From NCBI RefSeq assembly GCF_000412695.1, contig NC_021499.1, positions 4,030,001-4,094,000 of the forward strand: DNA of 64,000 bases, in the 5' to 3' direction. The stretch is from Pseudomonas resinovorans NBRC 106553. GTDB taxonomy: Bacteria; Pseudomonadota; Gammaproteobacteria; Pseudomonadales; Pseudomonadaceae. Numbering within the stretch: position 1 is the stretch's first letter; each line of letters begins with the position of its first letter. The translations under genes and the position numbers were made by a program. A model generated the notes under the pieces. It was given only the letters and a program-made list of their open reading frames with translations, did not search any database and was not told the origin of the DNA. Below are positions 40,776 through 49,323 of this stretch, one piece after another.

Positions 40776-42020
40776 ATGGCTGACCAGCGTTCACCGCGCC
40801 GTTTCGCGCGCATCGATCGTCTCCCCCCCTACGTCTTCAACATCACCGCCGAACTCAAGATGGCCGCGCGCCGTCGTGGCGAAGACATCATCGACCTCTC
40901 CATGGGCAACCCCGACGGCGCCACCCCGCCGCATATCGTGGAAAAGCTCGTGCAGGTCGCCCAGCGTGAAGACACCCACGGATACTCCACCTCTCGCGGT
41001 ATTCCACGCCTGCGCCGAGCCATCTCGCGCTGGTACAAGGACCGCTACGACGTGGAGATCGATCCTGAAAGCGAAGCCATCGTCACCATCGGCTCCAAGG
41101 AAGGCCTGGCTCACCTGATGCTCGCCACCCTGGACCATGGCGACACGGTGCTGGTACCCAACCCCAGCTACCCCATCCACATCTACGGCGCGGTGATCGC
41201 CGGCGCCCAGGTGCGCTCGGTGCCCCTGGTGCCCGGCGTGGACTTCTTCGCCGAGCTGGAGCGGGCGATTCGCGAAAGCATCCCGAAGCCGAAGATGATG
41301 ATCATCGGCTTCCCCTCCAACCCCACGGCCCAATGCGTGGAGCTGGACTTCTTCGAGCGCGTGGTCGCCCTGGCCAAGCAGTACGACGTACTGGTGGTGC
41401 ACGACCTGGCCTACGCCGACATCGTCTATGACGGCTGGAAGGCGCCCTCCATCATGCAGGTACCCGGCGCCAAGGACATCGCGGTGGAGTTCTTCACCCT
41501 GTCCAAGAGCTACAACATGGCCGGCTGGCGAATCGGCTTCATGGTCGGTAACCCGGAGCTGGTCAGCGCCCTGGCGCGGATCAAGAGCTACCACGACTAC
41601 GGCACCTTCACCCCGCTCCAGGTAGCTGCCATCGCCGCCCTGGAAGGCGACCAGCAATGCGTACGGGATATCGCCGAGCAATATCGCCAGCGCCGCAACG
41701 TACTGGTGAAAGGCCTGCACGAGATCGGCTGGATGGTGGAGAACCCCAAGGCCTCGATGTATGTGTGGGCGAAGATTCCCGAGCCCTACGCCGCCCTCGG
41801 CTCCCTGGAGTTCTCCAAGAAGCTGCTGGCCGAGGCCAAGGTCTGCGTCTCCCCCGGCCTGGGCTTCGGCGACTACGGCGACGACCATGTGCGCTTCGCC
41901 CTGATCGAGAACCAGGACCGCATCCGCCAGGCCGTTCGCGGTATCAAGGGGATGTTCCGTGCCGACGGCCTGATCGAGTCGCCGCCCGCGGCCAAGCCCC
42001 GCAAAACCGGCAAGGCCTGA
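40776..42020 (+). CDS. alaC: Alanine-type aminotransferase (AlaC-like)
   Basis: A 414-residue class I/II aminotransferase. The PLP lysine is K244 in [15 protein letters not shown], and [15 protein letters not shown] and [10 protein letters not shown] are typical of AlaC (glutamate-pyruvate aminotransferase). The start is an ATG with CGAGGAAAGC ahead of it; an upstream extension in the same frame overlaps the preceding gene and is not conserved. Function as alanine biosynthesis is inferred from family. Confidence 0.87.
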   Translation: MADQRSPRRFARIDRLPPYVFNITAELKMAARRRGEDIIDLSMGNPDGATPPHIVEKLVQVAQREDTHGYSTSRGIPRLRRAISRWYKDRYDVEIDPESEAIVTIGSKEGLAHLMLATLDHGDTVLVPNPSYPIHIYGAVIAGAQVRSVPLVPGVDFFAELERAIRESIPKPKMMIIGFPSNPTAQCVELDFFERVVALAKQYDVLVVHDLAYADIVYDGWKAPSIMQVPGAKDIAVEFFTLSKSYNMAGWRIGFMVGNPELVSALARIKSYHDYGTFTPLQVAAIAALEGDQQCVRDIAEQYRQRRNVLVKGLHEIGWMVENPKASMYVWAKIPEPYAALGSLEFSKKLLAEAKVCVSPGLGFGDYGDDHVRFALIENQDRIRQAVRGIKGMFRADGLIESPPAAKPRKTGKA

Positions 42021-42478
42021 CGCCGGTTCGCGCCCTCTGGTCACAGAGGGCGCACTCTCAGCTGAACTTTCCTGAAACGCCCGCCTGGCAAGGTTTCCTT
42101 ACCTTTTCAGGGGCTTGCAGTGCCCCTGCGCTAACCACCGCTCGTCGGCTTTCAGATCAATTTCTGAACAAAATCAGACATTTCCTACTCTGATGAAAGC
42201 CAGAATCCATCGCGCCACTTTTTGAGCCATGGTCGGCTGATGGCGCGCATGTCTTTTTCCCCTTGAGTCCGGAGTGATTCCAAATGCACAAGTTCACGTG
42301 CAGGTGGATTCTTTGTCTCAAAAAAGGAGGGATGCGTATGAAGACATGAATAAAACCAGATATGCGAAACAACCTGACCGCTAAAGGCCCATAGAGGCCA
42401 AATAGTAAGAAAACAACATAAATCGGTGCCCTTACTGCATCAGCACACCAACTTACTTTGTAAAACAAGAGGTAAACC
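42021..42478 (+). other. AT-richer intergenic region with a possible leader peptide
   Basis: A 458-base gap without a clear gene. From about 42150 base composition shifts to AT-rich, unlike the flanking genes. AAGGAGG at 42324-42330 is a full Shine-Dalgarno match followed by ATG AAG ACA TGA at 42338 and an overlapping 12-codon frame (42346-42384). These may be a leader peptide for the membrane protein gene at 42479. A 107-codon minus-strand frame here has no ribosome site and looks spurious. Confidence 0.4.
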
Positions 42479-43138
42479 ATGGAGCTGTATCATCTAATTA
42501 CTTCCCTGTTCAAACAGGAAGCAACCATGGAATTAATGCGCATGGGTGTTGTTTATGCCCACCTGATCGCGTGCTGCGTGGCAATTGGCCTGGTCCTGAC
42601 CAGCGATTTCGCCATGATCAAGGCACTGGTCACTGGGAAAGACGACGCTGCCCACAGCGACAAAACCCATCTTGAAACTCTGAAGAACACTGTACTGCTT
42701 GCACTTGCGGCACTCTGGGTTACAGGGATCGGTATCGTACTGCTGGACTACTCTGTCAAAGGCGCGGTGTATTTCCTCAACCCCAAGCTTCAGGCCAAGA
42801 TCCTGATCGTTACGCTGTTGACCGTTAACGGCTTCCTCCTGCACCACGTTGTACTGCCCGCCATCACCAAGGCTGGCACGCTGGTGAAGATGGAAGTGAA
42901 TGCCCGTACCCTCGCGGTATTCTCGGGCGTCGTCTCCGGGGTTTCCTGGTTCTATGCGGCCATGCTGGGCATCGCCCGCCCGCTTAGCTGGAAATACTCC
43001 CTTGGCGAAATCATGTTCGCTTACCCGCTGTTCATCTGCCTTGGCTTCGTCGCGATGACGCTGCTGGTGAAGTGGGCAAGCAACAGAGCAGAAAACCTCA
43101 CTCCTTCCCGAGTGAGCCCCGCACTCGCCTCTGCGTAA
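42479..43138 (+). CDS. Integral membrane protein of unknown function
   Basis: A 219-residue protein with about five membrane segments (approximately residues 23-45, 69-88, 105-130, 148-167 and 177-200). The start ATG has AGAGGTAAACC upstream. Codon use is less GC-biased than in neighbours, suggesting recent acquisition. A conserved-looking His lies in the first helix (VVYAHLIACC) and HH in the third (FLLHHVV), which could be metal or heme ligands, but this is only a guess. I do not recognise the family. Confidence 0.75.
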   Translation: MELYHLITSLFKQEATMELMRMGVVYAHLIACCVAIGLVLTSDFAMIKALVTGKDDAAHSDKTHLETLKNTVLLALAALWVTGIGIVLLDYSVKGAVYFLNPKLQAKILIVTLLTVNGFLLHHVVLPAITKAGTLVKMEVNARTLAVFSGVVSGVSWFYAAMLGIARPLSWKYSLGEIMFAYPLFICLGFVAMTLLVKWASNRAENLTPSRVSPALASA

Positions 43139-43143
43139 CAGAC

Positions 43144-43166
43144 AACTGGGCAGGGATGCCCAGTTT
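43144..43166 (+). terminator. Terminator after the membrane protein gene
   Basis: AACTGGGCA and TGCCCAGTTT form a stem right after the stop, followed by a short T/A run. Confidence 0.65.
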
Positions 43167-43365
43167 AAAACACGTCTTGTATAAAGTTACTTGCCCGGAT
43201 ACGGCAACTTTCTAACCAACTGATCAAACATTTCCGCCCCTCGCCGGTTTGCAACGAACCAGGCACCAAAGTCCAAACTTCCCTCCCTGGCGATCCCCTC
43301 CGGAACTTTTCCACCCTCTGCATGTACGAACTGCTGCTTCCAGATATTCAGCACAAGGACATCCA

Positions 43366-44052
43366 GTGATAGATCTCAGCACCTGGAACCTGACGGTCCC
43401 AGCCACCACGTCCAATACCCTCATCACTACCGCCCGCCTCAATAACGGCTATTCGAGCCAGTATTTCCGGCGCAATTCGGATGGCAGCATCAGCTTCTGG
43501 GTGCCGGTGAACGGCGCGCGCACCGAGGACGCCAGCTATCCCCGCACCGAGCTGCGCGAGACCCAGGCCGACGGCACCTTGAGCTACTGGTACCACGCCA
43601 GTGCCGACAACTACCTCAGCGCCGTGCTGTCGGTGGAGCAGGTACCGAGCCAGAACAAGATCGTCATCGGGCAGATCCACAGCAAGGACGAGCCCGGCAG
43701 CCAGAACGACCCACTGCTCAAGATCCAGTACCACTACCTGCGCGGCAACGGCCGGATCGAGGCGCTGCTGCGCAAGCGCCCAGGCGACAGCGAAGTGGAG
43801 AACATCCTGCTGGCCGAGAACGTCGCCCTCGGCGAGCGCTTCGGCTACGACCTGCGCATCACCCCCACCGGCAAACTGGGCATCACGGTCACCAGCAAGG
43901 GCGATAACGGCAACCTCTATCGCCAGCTCAGCGGCTACTGGAGCAAACAGCAGCTCTACTTCAAGGCCGGCGCCTATATCCAGGACAACCATGGGGCGAA
44001 GAACGAAGGCGGCCGCGTCACCTTCTACTGGCTCAACGGCCTGCACCGCTGA
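43366..44052 (+). CDS. Polysaccharide lyase family 7 (alginate lyase-like)
   Basis: A 228-residue PL7 protein. The three catalytic blocks are RTELRE (60-65), QIH (103-105) and YFKAGAY (198-204), giving the Arg, Gln, His and Tyr used in beta-elimination of alginate. No signal peptide is visible, so it is probably cytoplasmic or released otherwise. The start GTG (VIDLSTWNL) has AAGGAC upstream. It corresponds by position to PA1784. Confidence 0.9.
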   Translation: MIDLSTWNLTVPATTSNTLITTARLNNGYSSQYFRRNSDGSISFWVPVNGARTEDASYPRTELRETQADGTLSYWYHASADNYLSAVLSVEQVPSQNKIVIGQIHSKDEPGSQNDPLLKIQYHYLRGNGRIEALLRKRPGDSEVENILLAENVALGERFGYDLRITPTGKLGITVTSKGDNGNLYRQLSGYWSKQQLYFKAGAYIQDNHGAKNEGGRVTFYWLNGLHR

Positions 44053-44132
44053 GATTCAGCCCGAGAATGCCGGGCCATCGGACCGCACAAGAGTAGAATC
44101 GGCGCCTTGCCGCTCCCACGCCCGAGGTATCG

Positions 44133-44576
44133 ATGGCCCGCCTGACCCTGAATTTCCCCGAAGACCAGTACTGCTACTCCACCCACCTGACCGTACGCGT
44201 CACCGATATCAACGGCGCCAACCACCTGGGCAACGACTCGATGATCTCGATGATTTCCGAAGCCCGGGCGCGCTTCCTGTTCGAGTTCGGCATCAGCGAG
44301 ACGGCCGAAGACGGCACCGGCATCATCGTCACCGACCTCGCCACCACCTACCGCGCCGAGGCCCACGCCCGCGACCAGTTGCTGTTCGAGGTCGGGGTCA
44401 TGGACTTCAACAAGTACGGCGGCGACATCACCTTCCGCATCACCCGCCCGGCCGACGGCAAGCTGGTGGCCATGGCCAAGTCCGGCTTCGTTTTCTTCAA
44501 CTACCACGATGGGCGCGTAGTGCCCATGCCCGAGGGTTTCCGCAGCACCTTCCCGCAGGTCAACTGGCTGGACTGA
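44133..44576 (+). CDS. Acyl-CoA thioesterase family protein (hotdog fold)
   Basis: A 147-residue 4HBT-type hotdog protein. The region VTDINGANHLGNDSMISMISEAR is the 4HBT active-site segment (Asp and the N-H-L-G turn), followed by the beta-strand core. It probably hydrolyses acyl-CoA thioesters; the substrate is unknown. It lies 80 bases after the PL7 gene and could be co-transcribed with it. Confidence 0.85.
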   Translation: MARLTLNFPEDQYCYSTHLTVRVTDINGANHLGNDSMISMISEARARFLFEFGISETAEDGTGIIVTDLATTYRAEAHARDQLLFEVGVMDFNKYGGDITFRITRPADGKLVAMAKSGFVFFNYHDGRVVPMPEGFRSTFPQVNWLD

Positions 44577-44686
44577 GCCGATCCGGCTTCAACTCGGTGC
44601 AACAGGGTTTCGATCGCCCCGTTTTGAATCAGCCAGGATGCTCATCCAACCCGGCAAAACCGCTCTAGCACGTAGCTTTCGCAGAT

Positions 44687-44702
44687 TGGCCCGGCTCTTG
44701 CT
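44687..44702 (+). promoter_or_regulatory. Sigma-54 promoter of the nitrate transporter operon
   Basis: TGGCCC-GGCTC-TTGCT is a near-consensus -24/-12 element with 10 bases between GG and GC. Transcription would start near 44713, just ahead of the two hexaloop hairpins. Confidence 0.8.
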
Positions 44703-44712
44703 CTGCACCATG

Positions 44713-44800
44713 CAGAGGTAGCCAACGGCGGTTGCCCTACTACACGACAAAGGCGTCGCGTCACTCCGCAGCAATGCGGGCAGTGGTGCGGCGCCTTTTT
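44713..44800 (+). ncRNA. NasT-responsive antitermination leader of the nitrate transporter
   Basis: Hairpin P1 is GTAGCC-AACGGC-GGTTGC (44718-44735). P2 is ACACGAC-AAAGGC-GTCGCGT (44742-44761, one A-C mismatch). Both are six-base loops with A at position 1 and G at position 4, the ANTAR target rule. P2 overlaps the 5' arm of a terminator (44749-44800, ending in TTTTT), so P2 and the terminator exclude each other. NasT binding should favour P1-P2 and let transcription reach the transporter gene 193 bases on. Confidence 0.85.
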
Positions 44801-44992
44801 CGTTCCGGCCCCAGCGATGGGGCGGTGGACGGGCCGGGATCCGGACGTTCGCTTGCAGCTCACTCAATCCCGCTGCGGCGTTGCCGCAGGACGAAGCGCC
44901 ACAAGCGCGACGTTTTACCGGGAGGTGCGACCGCCGTGGCTTCGATCACGATGCGCGTGCCTCCCGGCCCCTAACTGCAGATGAGGTGTTCG

Positions 44993-46204
44993 ATGACAAC
45001 GAATTTCTGGAAAGCCGGCCACACGCCCACCCTGTTCTCCGCCTTCCTCTACTTCGACCTGAGCTTCATGGTCTGGTACGTACTGGGCCCGCTGGGCGTG
45101 CAGATCGCCGCCGATCTCGGACTCACGACCCAGCAGCGCGCGATGATGGTCGCCACGCCGATCCTGGCCGGCGCTGTCCTGCGCTTCCTGATGGGCATGC
45201 TGGCCGACCGCACCTCGCCCAAGACCGCCGGCCTGATCGGCCAGGTGGTGGTTATCGCCGCCCTCTTCGTTGCCTGGCAGACGGGCATCCACAGCTATGA
45301 GCAAGCCCTGCTCCTTGGCCTGTTCCTCGGCTTTGCCGGCGCCTCCTTCGCCGTGGCCCTGCCGCTCGCCTCCCAGTGGTATCCGCCGCAGCACCAGGGC
45401 AAGGCCCTGGGCATTGCCGGCGCCGGCAACTCCGGCACGGTGCTGGCCGCGCTCTTCGCCCCCGGCCTGGCGGCGCTCTACGGCTGGAACAATGTCTTCG
45501 GCCTGGCGCTGATCCCGCTGGTGCTCACCCTGGCGATCTTCGCCGTGGCCGCCCGCAACGCCCCCAACCGCCCCGCCCCCAAGGCGCTCGGCGACTACCT
45601 CAAGGCCCTGGGTGACCGCGACAGCTGGTGGTTCATGCTGTTCTACAGCGTGACCTTCGGCGGCTTCCTCGGCCTGGCCAGCACCCTGCCCGGCTACTTC
45701 CACGACCAGTACGGCCTGGCGCCGGTGACCGCCGGCTACTACACCGCCGCCTGCGTCTTCGCCGGCAGCCTGATGCGCCCCCTGGGCGGCGCCTTCGCCG
45801 ACCGCGTCGGCGGCATCCGCACCCTGCTGGTGGTGTATACCCTGGCCTCGGTGTGCATCGCCGCCGTGGGCTTCCACATCTCCAGCGCCAACGTCGCCCT
45901 GGCATTGTTCGTGGTCGCCATGCTGAGCCTCGGCGCCGGCAACGGCGCGGTGTTCCAGCTGGTGCCCCAGCGCTTCCACAAGGAAATCGGCGTGATGACC
46001 GGCCTCATCGGCATGGCCGGTGGCATCGGCGGCTTCTGCCTGACCGCGGGCCTGGGCGCCATCAAGCAAGGCACCGGCGACTACCAGCTCGGCCTGTGGC
46101 TGTTCGCCAGCCTGGGCGTGGTGGCCTGGTTCGGCCTCTACGGCGTCAAGCAGCGCTGGCGCACCACCTGGGGTTCGGCAGCGGTGACTGCGGCCCGTGT
46201 CTGA
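44993..46204 (+). CDS. nasA: Nitrate/nitrite transporter, MFS family
   Basis: A 403-residue NarK/NasA-type MFS protein with about 12 hydrophobic segments. The two nitrate signature motifs are present: GFAGASFAVALPLASQWYP (about residue 110) and the second in SLGAGNGAVFQLVPQRF. The ATG at 44993 has GAGGTG well placed; an ATG 12 bases earlier overlaps that site. It corresponds to PA1783. Regulated by the leader and sigma-54 promoter upstream. The next gene starts 94 bases later. Confidence 0.94.
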   Translation: MTTNFWKAGHTPTLFSAFLYFDLSFMVWYVLGPLGVQIAADLGLTTQQRAMMVATPILAGAVLRFLMGMLADRTSPKTAGLIGQVVVIAALFVAWQTGIHSYEQALLLGLFLGFAGASFAVALPLASQWYPPQHQGKALGIAGAGNSGTVLAALFAPGLAALYGWNNVFGLALIPLVLTLAIFAVAARNAPNRPAPKALGDYLKALGDRDSWWFMLFYSVTFGGFLGLASTLPGYFHDQYGLAPVTAGYYTAACVFAGSLMRPLGGAFADRVGGIRTLLVVYTLASVCIAAVGFHISSANVALALFVVAMLSLGAGNGAVFQLVPQRFHKEIGVMTGLIGMAGGIGGFCLTAGLGAIKQGTGDYQLGLWLFASLGVVAWFGLYGVKQRWRTTWGSAAVTAARV

Positions 46205-46298
46205 GACCAGCCCTGTCCTGGCGTCGCCCCGTGCGGCGCCAGGTTCCGACCGACAAGGAGCGCCCGGCGCTCCTTTCGCACGCCAGGAAAACCCGTCC

Positions 46299-47969
46299 AT
46301 GACCCTGCAACTCGCCTTCGGCGAAGCCAGCGCCACCGGCCCCCGGGCGGAGAACCAGGACGCCATCCGCGTCGTGACCCCGGCCCCCGCCCTGGCCGCC
46401 AGCAAGGGCTACCTCTTCGCCCTCGCCGACGGCGTCAGCCAGTGCGCCGACGGCGGCCTGGCCGCCCGCGCCACCCTTCAGGCCCTGGCGCTGGACTACT
46501 ACTCCACGCCGGAAACCTGGGCCGTGGCCCAGTCCCTGGATCGCCTGCTGGTGGCCCACAATCGCTGGCTGCAGGCCAACGGCGGCGGCCAGCCGCTGCT
46601 CACCACCCTCACCGCCATGGTGCTGCGCGGGCGCCGCTTCACCCTGGCCCATGTCGGCGACTGCCGCGCCTATCGCTGGGATGGCGAGCAACTGCTGCGC
46701 CTCAGCGAAGACCATGTCTGGGAACAGCCCGGCATGCAGCATGTGCTCAAGCGCGCCCTGGGCCTCGACCAACACCTGGTGGTGGACTACCTCGACGGCG
46801 AACTGGCGGAACGCGAGGGCTTCGTGCTGGTCAGCGATGGCGTCTGGGCCGTGCTCGGCGACCAGGGCATTCAGCGCATCCTGGAAGACGAACAGGACCT
46901 CCCCGCCGCCGCCCAGGCGCTGGTCAGCGCCGCGCACCTGGCCGGCGGCCAGGACAACGCCAGCGCGCTGCTGATTCGCGTCGACAACCTGCCCCAGGCG
47001 GGCCTGGCCGATACCCTGGCGCAACTGGACCAGTGGCCCCTGCCGCCGCGCCTGCAGGAAGGCCAGGCCTTCGAAGGCTGGCAGGTGGGGCGACTGGTGG
47101 CCGAGTCCCGCCAGTCCATGGTCTATCGGGTGCGCGATGGCCAGGATCGGCGCTGGCTGCTGAAGACCCTGCCCGCCAGCCGCCAAGACGAACCCGGCGC
47201 CGGTCCGGCGCTGATGCTGGAAGAGTGGTTCCTGCGACGTGTCGCCGGGCGGCACTTCCCCGAAGCCCACCCCCTGCCCCAGCGCCAGCATCTTTATTAC
47301 GTGCAGCGCGAATACACCGGCCAGACCCTGGCCGAACACCTGCGCATGAGTGGTCCCCTGACGTTGCCGCAGTGGCTGGACATCGCCCCACGCCTGCTCA
47401 AGGCGCTCGGCCAACTGCATCGACGCAACATCCTGCACCGCGACATCAAGCCGGAAAACCTGCACTGGGGTGATGACGGCGAGCTGCGCCTGCTGGATTT
47501 CGGCCTCGCCTATTGCCCCGGCCTCTCCCAGGACGAAGCCCATAGCCTGCCCGGCACCCCCAGCTACATCGCACCGGAAGCCTTCAGCGGCGCCGCACCC
47601 TCCCCTCGCCAGGACCTCTACGCGGCCGGGGTGACCCTCTACCAACTGCTCACCGCGCACTATCCCTTTGGCGAAATCGAGCCTTTCCAGCATCCACGCT
47701 TCGGCACGCCCACCCCGGCCAGCCGCTACCGACCCGACCTGCCCGGCTGGCTGGACGAATGTCTGGCCCGCGCCGTCGCCGCCGACCCCGCCGCGCGCTA
47801 CGAGACGATGGAGGAATGGCTGCTGGCCCTGGAGCAAGGCGAATGCCGTGCCCTCAGCGCCAGGCCCCGCCCCCTGCTGGAGCGCGAGCCGCTGAAGGTC
47901 TGGCGCGGCATCGCGTTGCTGTCCCTGGTGCTGAACCTGGCGCTGCTGATCGGCCTGTCGATGGGCTGA
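46299..47969 (+). CDS. PP2C phosphatase fused to a Ser/Thr protein kinase
   Basis: A 556-residue fusion. Residues 1-240 are a PP2C phosphatase (LADGVSQCADGG, VGDCRAYRW, VSDGVWAV, GGQDNAS). Residues about 255-520 are a Hanks-type kinase: HRDIKPENLH (catalytic Asp), DFGLAYCP and GTPSYIAPE. A single hydrophobic helix ends the protein (LLSLVLNLALLIGLSMG). The family sits in nas operons of pseudomonads (PA1782) and may tune nitrate uptake; the substrate is unknown. The start is the first ATG with a conserved PP2C N-terminus. Confidence 0.92.
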   Translation: MTLQLAFGEASATGPRAENQDAIRVVTPAPALAASKGYLFALADGVSQCADGGLAARATLQALALDYYSTPETWAVAQSLDRLLVAHNRWLQANGGGQPLLTTLTAMVLRGRRFTLAHVGDCRAYRWDGEQLLRLSEDHVWEQPGMQHVLKRALGLDQHLVVDYLDGELAEREGFVLVSDGVWAVLGDQGIQRILEDEQDLPAAAQALVSAAHLAGGQDNASALLIRVDNLPQAGLADTLAQLDQWPLPPRLQEGQAFEGWQVGRLVAESRQSMVYRVRDGQDRRWLLKTLPASRQDEPGAGPALMLEEWFLRRVAGRHFPEAHPLPQRQHLYYVQREYTGQTLAEHLRMSGPLTLPQWLDIAPRLLKALGQLHRRNILHRDIKPENLHWGDDGELRLLDFGLAYCPGLSQDEAHSLPGTPSYIAPEAFSGAAPSPRQDLYAAGVTLYQLLTAHYPFGEIEPFQHPRFGTPTPASRYRPDLPGWLDECLARAVAADPAARYETMEEWLLALEQGECRALSARPRPLLEREPLKVWRGIALLSLVLNLALLIGLSMG

Positions 47970-48058
47970 CGCACCAGATCAGGGCGACACGCCCCAGCCC
48001 AGTGCGCGGCGACCCGCAAGTCAGGGCGGCAGGCCGCGGAATGCGAGGCTTCCAGGGT

Positions 48059-48074
48059 TGGCACGGTGGCTGCA
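48059..48074 (+). promoter_or_regulatory. Sigma-54 promoter of the nirB-like gene
   Basis: TGGCAC-GGTGG-CTGCA has the GG and GC of -24/-12 exactly 10 bases apart. The start would be near 48085, 138 bases ahead of the gene. Confidence 0.75.
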
Positions 48075-48084
48075 ACAGCTAGCT

Positions 48085-48189
48085 CGACAATCTACAAAAA
48101 GCGCCCGCCTCAACGACGAGACGGCACTTTCCCGATCGAACGGGACTTGGACAAAGGCGTCCTGCTGGCAACAGCGGGACGCCTTTTTT
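48085..48189 (+). ncRNA. NasT-responsive antitermination leader of the nirB-like gene
   Basis: Three hexaloop hairpins follow the A1/G4 rule: CCGCCTC-AACGAC-GAGACGG (48105-48124), TCCCG-ATCGAA-CGGGA (48130-48145) and GGAC-AAAGGC-GTCC (48149-48162). The last uses the same AAAGGC loop as the transporter leader and overlaps the terminator 5' arm (48153-48189: GGCGTCC stem, then TTTTTT). This is the two-hairpin-plus-terminator design of ANTAR targets, with one extra hairpin upstream. Confidence 0.85.
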
Positions 48190-48222
48190 GTTTGCTCGAC
48201 ATTTATGCAGGAGTGTCCTGGC

Positions 48223-49323
48223 ATGAAGACTTCCAAGCTGGTAATGATCGGAAACGGCATGGCCGGAGTGCGCACCCTCGAAGAACTGCTGCGGCTTGCC
48301 CCTGAGCAGTACCAGATCACCGTATTCGGCGCCGAACCCCACCCCAACTATAATCGCACCCTGCTCTCCCCGGTGCTGGCCGGCGAGCAGTCCTTCGAGG
48401 AGATCATCCTCAACGACCTGGCCTGGTACGCGGAGAACGGCGTGGAGCTGCTGCTGGGCCGCAAGGTGGTGAAGATCGATCGCCGGCGCCGCCAGGTGAT
48501 AGCCGAGGACGGCACCTGTGCCGACTACGACCGCCTGGTGATCGCCACCGGCTCCACGCCGAGCCGGCTGTCCATCCCGGGCAACCGCCTGCAGGGGGTG
48601 ATCGGCTACCGCGATATCGCCGGTGCCCGCGCCATGATCGAAACGACCCGCAGCCACAGCCACGCCGTGGTGATCGGCGGTGGCCTGCTCGGACTGGAAG
48701 CGGCCAATGGCCTCAAGCAGCGCGGCATGGATGTGACCGTGGTGCACCTGGCCGACTGGCTGCTGGAGAAACAGCTCGACCAGAGCGCCGGCGACAAGCT
48801 GCTGCGGGCCCTGCAGGCTCGCGGCATCCGTTTCCGCCTGGGCACCGCAACCGAGGAGCTGATCGACAACGGCGCCGGTCGCGTCTGCGCCGTGCAACTG
48901 GCCGGCGGCGAAATCATCACCGCCGACCTGGTGGTGATGGCTGCCGGCATCACGCCCAACACCGAACTCGCCGAGCGTGCGGGCCTGCCCTGCAAGCACG
49001 GCATCCTGGTGGACGACACCCTGCAGACCTACGACCCGCGCATCTACGCCATCGGCGAATGCGCGAACCATCGGGGGATCTCCTATGGGCTGGTGGCGCC
49101 ACTGATGGAGCAGGCGAAGGTCTGCGCCAATCACCTGGCCATGCTCGGCTTCGCCCGCTACCAGGGCTCCAGCACCGGCACCCGGCTCAAGGTGGCGGGC
49201 ATCGAGATGTTCAGTGCCGGCGACGTGCCCCATCCGGGCCAGGTCGCCGGCATGCGCGGCGCCTGCCCGCTGCACGACTGGCAGATAGAACTGGCTTCCA
49301 ACGACGTACTGGCCTGGACCTGA
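48223..49323 (+). CDS. nirB: Truncated NirB-type FAD/NAD(P) reductase with an aberrant tail
   Basis: A 366-residue open frame aligning with the N-terminal flavin half of assimilatory nitrite reductase (about residues 1-330 of roughly 850). The FAD motif VMIGNGMAG, NAD motif AVVIGGGLLGLEAANG and YAIGECANH are intact. After the KVAGIEMFSAGD segment similarity stops; the 2Fe-2S, 4Fe-4S and siroheme parts are absent. The last 30 residues include CPLHDW, which resembles the second half of a Rieske box as in NirD, then a stop. cobA follows at once. Probably a deletion remnant; it may still make a soluble flavoprotein, or be a NasC/NasB-like reductase subunit. Confidence 0.8.
   Translation: MKTSKLVMIGNGMAGVRTLEELLRLAPEQYQITVFGAEPHPNYNRTLLSPVLAGEQSFEEIILNDLAWYAENGVELLLGRKVVKIDRRRRQVIAEDGTCADYDRLVIATGSTPSRLSIPGNRLQGVIGYRDIAGARAMIETTRSHSHAVVIGGGLLGLEAANGLKQRGMDVTVVHLADWLLEKQLDQSAGDKLLRALQARGIRFRLGTATEELIDNGAGRVCAVQLAGGEIITADLVVMAAGITPNTELAERAGLPCKHGILVDDTLQTYDPRIYAIGECANHRGISYGLVAPLMEQAKVCANHLAMLGFARYQGSSTGTRLKVAGIEMFSAGDVPHPGQVAGMRGACPLHDWQIELASNDVLAWT

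Noticed and set aside
42157..42480. 107-codon minus-strand frame in the AT-rich gap
   Set aside because: No ribosome site, no domain, and it lies antisense to the probable leader of the membrane protein gene.
44701..44717. CTCTGCACCATGCAGAG hairpin as the first NasT-binding hairpin of the transporter leader
   Set aside because: Its loop is not six bases with A1/G4, and it overlaps the sigma-54 -12 element, so much of it would not be transcribed.
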